From positions 1 to 25,345 of the forward strand of contig CAMLGR010000060.1 of assembly GCA_946479615.1 (NCBI GenBank): 25,345 bases of DNA, given 5' to 3'. The notes below the pieces were generated by a model, which was given only the letters and a program-made list of their open reading frames with translations, was not told the DNA's origin and made no database searches. Origin of the DNA: an uncultured Bacteroidota bacterium (GTDB taxonomy: Bacteria; Bacteroidota; Bacteroidia; Chitinophagales; Chitinophagaceae). Shown here in pieces: positions 23,271 to 25,345 of the stretch. Every line of letters starts with the position of its first letter. The stretch's first letter is position 1. A program made the translations under genes and the position numbers.

Positions 23271-24122
23271 TTACCAGTATTGTACCTGTTGTCTTGAAGT
23301 CCCCAATCCATCGATGCCCAGTTCCACCACATCACCGGCTTTGAGATAAACCGGTTGCGGTTTGATACCCAGTCCCACACCGGGAGGTGTACCGGTGGAA
23401 ATAATATCACCGGGTAATAATGTCATGAACTGGCTGATGTAATGAATGAGAAAAGGAACTTTGAAGATGAGATTGGAGGTATTGCTATCCTGCATTTTTT
23501 TCCCGTTTACCGACAACCATAACCGGAGATCATTTACATCACCGATTTCTTCAGGTGTTGCCAGGAAAGGCCCGATAGGTGCAAACGTATCACAGCTTTT
23601 TCCTTTCACCCATTGACCGCCACGCTCCAGTTGATATTCCCGCTCGCTGTAATCATTATGCAAACAATACCCTGCTATATAATCCATAGCATTTTCTTCT
23701 TTCACATAGCTGGCTTTCTTACCGATCACGACAGCCAGTTCTACTTCCCAATCTGTTTTTTTGCTGTTATGCGGAAGAACAAGATTATCGTTAGGTCCTG
23801 TGATAGCTGTAGTGGATTTAAAAAAGATGATCGGTTCCTGTGGTATCGGCGCATTGGATTCCCGCGCATGATCCGCATAATTCAAACCAATACATACGAT
23901 CTTGGAAGGTTTTGCTATCGGGCATCCTAAACGGGTATCAGCAGGAAGTTCTTCCAGTTTGTATTTTCCTGAATCGATATTTTCCTGCAATTGTTTGATA
24001 CCACCTGCTGCAAAGAAGTCTTCGGTATAATCTTCATTGAAACCATGGATCGAATAATTTTTACCCGCTTTTATGCAACCGGGTTTTTCTTTTCCCGGCG
24101 CTCCATACCTGATCAATTTCAT
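23271..24122 (-). CDS. Fumarylacetoacetate hydrolase family protein (2,4-diketo-3-deoxy acid hydrolase type)
   Basis: A 283-residue FAH-fold hydrolase. CIGLNYADHARE at 77-88, the metal ligands Glu126 and Glu128 (DWEVELAVVIG) and Asp157 (LHNDYSERE), and the C-terminal GDIISTGTPPGVGLG are all intact. Closely similar proteins in the non-phosphorylative L-fucose and L-rhamnose routes hydrolyse 2,4-diketo-3-deoxy sugar acids to pyruvate and lactate. The preceding SDR ends 3 bp away, matching the dehydrogenase-hydrolase pair of that pathway (inference). It would provide a second outlet to pyruvate besides the HpaI-type aldolase. Confidence 0.87.
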   Translation of the reverse strand: MKLIRYGAPGKEKPGCIKAGKNYSIHGFNEDYTEDFFAAGGIKQLQENIDSGKYKLEELPADTRLGCPIAKPSKIVCIGLNYADHARESNAPIPQEPIIFFKSTTAITGPNDNLVLPHNSKKTDWEVELAVVIGKKASYVKEENAMDYIAGYCLHNDYSEREYQLERGGQWVKGKSCDTFAPIGPFLATPEEIGDVNDLRLWLSVNGKKMQDSNTSNLIFKVPFLIHYISQFMTLLPGDIISTGTPPGVGLGIKPQPVYLKAGDVVELGIDGLGTSRQQVQYW

Positions 24123-24125
24123 ATA

Positions 24126-24899
24126 TCAACTGTTTAGTTTTGTAAATCCACCGTCAATCGGGTAATCGCACCCGGTAATAAAGGCCGCTTCATCAGAACA
24201 TAAGTATAAAGCGAGATAAGCGATCTCCACCGGCTTCGCCATCCTGCCGATCGGCTGTGATGCTTCCAGTTTACTGAACATTTCTTTTTCCTGACCGGGA
24301 TAGTTCTTTGCCAGGAATCCATCTACAAAGGGCGTATGCACCCTGGCAGGCGATATGCTGTTGCAGCGAATGTTACTGGATAAATAATCTTTCGCAATAG
24401 AAAGCGTGATACCATTCACTGCGCCTTTGGTCATACTATAAATAAACCGGTCGGCCAATCCCACGATAGAGGCGATCGAAGCCATGTTCAATATCACGCC
24501 ACCACGCTCTTTGAGATGAGGAATACAGGCATGGATAACATGATAGATGCCTTTGATATTGACACTGATCAGCCGGTCCATATCGGCAACTGATGATTGC
24601 TCTATATTTCCGACATGAGAAATACCAGCGTTATTGACAAGAATATCAATGCCTCCTTTTTCCCCAATGATCTCTGCAATAACAGCAGTTACATCTGTTG
24701 TGTCGGTGATATCGCATTTTTTAAACCGCGCGTTTCCTTCCTTATTTATAATGCCACGAACGGTTTCGCGGGCGCCTTCTTCATTGACATCGAGAATATA
24801 AACCGTAGCTCCCTGTTGCGCAAACACTTCAGCTATTGCTTTGCCGATACCACTACCGCCACCGGTAATAAGCGCCACTTTGTAATCAAGGCTGAACAT
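24126..24899 (-). CDS. SDR family dehydrogenase (candidate 2-keto-3-deoxy sugar acid dehydrogenase)
   Basis: A 257-residue classical SDR. TGGGSGIG is at 12-19, Asp37 (ILDVN) points to NAD, NNAG at 88-91, with Ser140, Tyr153 and Lys157 as catalytic residues, and the end GCDYPIDGGFT. All key residues are present. The 3 bp gap to the FAH-family gene suggests tight coupling. In known pathways this pair converts 2-keto-3-deoxy-fuconate or -rhamnonate to the 2,4-diketo form and then cleaves it. It could equally be the sugar 1-dehydrogenase that makes the lactone for the SMP-30 protein upstream. Gene context, not sequence, supports either choice. Confidence 0.85.
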   Translation of the reverse strand: MFSLDYKVALITGGGSGIGKAIAEVFAQQGATVYILDVNEEGARETVRGIINKEGNARFKKCDITDTTDVTAVIAEIIGEKGGIDILVNNAGISHVGNIEQSSVADMDRLISVNIKGIYHVIHACIPHLKERGGVILNMASIASIVGLADRFIYSMTKGAVNGITLSIAKDYLSSNIRCNSISPARVHTPFVDGFLAKNYPGQEKEMFSKLEASQPIGRMAKPVEIAYLALYLCSDEAAFITGCDYPIDGGFTKLNS

Positions 24900-24929
24900 T
24901 CTTCTTTGTTATAAAAAATTGAATAGAAT

Positions 24930-25345
24930 TTATTGATCGTAAAATGCTTTATGCAGTTTTGCTCCTTTTACTGCCATCTTCTTTATGATGAATACATCCC
25001 CGCTTTGCGGGTATTTTTTTAATTCTTCGGGAGATAGATTTTCACGCGCCGTTGTAATCATCAATTGATCCAGGCCCTCACCCGTAAAACAACAATTGGT
25101 AACATGCGGTACCGGTAAAGGAATCGTTTGTAATAATTCTCCTGTCAGCGGGTCCCAGCGGCTGATACAGGAACCTCCATACATCGCGATCCATAACATG
25201 CCTTCTTCATCCATCGCCATGCCATCCGGCATGCCCATGCCGGGAGGAATGCTGATCGCTATACTTTCATCATTGATCTCGCCCGAAATACTATCAAATG
25301 CAAACGATTTTATTACCCTTGATGTAGTATCAACGAAATACATGG
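24930..25345 (-). CDS. SMP-30/gluconolactonase/LRE-like protein, C-terminal part (cut by window edge)
   Basis: The last ~138 codons of a beta-propeller protein whose start lies beyond the right edge. The Met at 25343 is unlikely to be the true start, since MYFVDTTSRVIKSF corresponds to a middle propeller blade. Family marks are MPDGMAMDEEGMLWIAMYGG, RWDPLTGELLQTIPLPVPHVTNCCF and ITTARENLSPEEL. SMP-30 proteins are calcium-dependent lactonases that open aldonolactones to aldonic acids. It is 30 bp upstream of the SDR, consistent with a dehydrogenase-lactonase-dehydratase route. Full family length is about 290 residues, so about half is missing. Confidence 0.88.
   Translation of the reverse strand, partial: MYFVDTTSRVIKSFAFDSISGEINDESIAISIPPGMGMPDGMAMDEEGMLWIAMYGGSCISRWDPLTGELLQTIPLPVPHVTNCCFTGEGLDQLMITTARENLSPEELKKYPQSGDVFIIKKMAVKGAKLHKAFYDQ

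Noticed and set aside
1..25345. CRISPR arrays, tRNA or rRNA genes, insertion sequences, transposases, phage genes, toxin-antitoxin or defence genes
   Set aside because: None seen by eye on either strand. Nearly all sequence is accounted for by metabolic genes with short spacers.

Overview
This window is a 25 kb catabolic gene cluster from a member of the Bacteroidota. A Chitinophagaceae-like organism is my best guess. The signs are promoters of the TAnnTTTG type, start codons without a clear Shine-Dalgarno sequence, and a gene mix rich in Gfo/Idh/MocA oxidoreductases, sugar-isomerase TIM barrels, SDRs, a YhcH/YjgK/YiaL protein and Tat- or lipoprotein-signalled enzymes. Every gene is on the minus strand except one AraC-type regulator at 14057-14929. 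Both ends are cut: a PEP synthase loses its C-terminus at the left edge, and an SMP-30 type lactonase loses its N-terminus at the right edge.

Read in the direction of transcription, right to left, there are five blocks. Block A (beyond the right edge to 20172) holds SMP-30 lactonase, SDR, FAH-family hydrolase, Gfo/Idh/MocA oxidoreductase, TIM-barrel isomerase and an SGNH lipoprotein. Block B (20042-14931) holds an HpaI-type aldolase, aldo/keto reductase, Gfo/Idh/MocA oxidoreductase and three SDRs. Block C (13718-9821) holds an enolase-superfamily dehydratase, a D-2-hydroxyacid dehydrogenase, a YhcH-like protein and a Tat-signalled UxuA-like enzyme. Block D (9655-505) holds RidA, two 3-hydroxyacyl-CoA-dehydrogenase-like paralogues around a class III aminotransferase, an M19 dipeptidase, a ceramidase-like protein and a FAD/Fe-S dehydrogenase. 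Block E is ppsA.

The enzyme set suggests non-phosphorylative breakdown of a sugar or sugar acid (inference). The steps would be oxidation to a lactone, lactone opening, dehydration to a 2-keto-3-deoxy acid, then either retro-aldol cleavage (HpaI type) or oxidation and hydrolysis (SDR plus FAH hydrolase) to pyruvate and a small hydroxy acid or aldehyde. The FAD/Fe-S enzyme could oxidise the hydroxy acid, and PEP synthase would feed pyruvate into gluconeogenesis. No sugar kinase and no transporter is seen. Block D does not fit a pathway I know.

The most striking observation is regulatory. Blocks B, C, D and E each begin with a TAnnTTTG-like -7 element that has the same upstream box, AATACTATTTTTC on the plus strand, at an almost fixed distance (52, 53, 52 and 52 bp). 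Most sites also have a weaker second half-site about 21 bp nearer the promoter. Related boxes lie upstream of the AraC gene. This looks like a local regulon run by the embedded AraC protein and including ppsA. Several enzymes also appear to have lost catalytic residues beside an intact paralogue.
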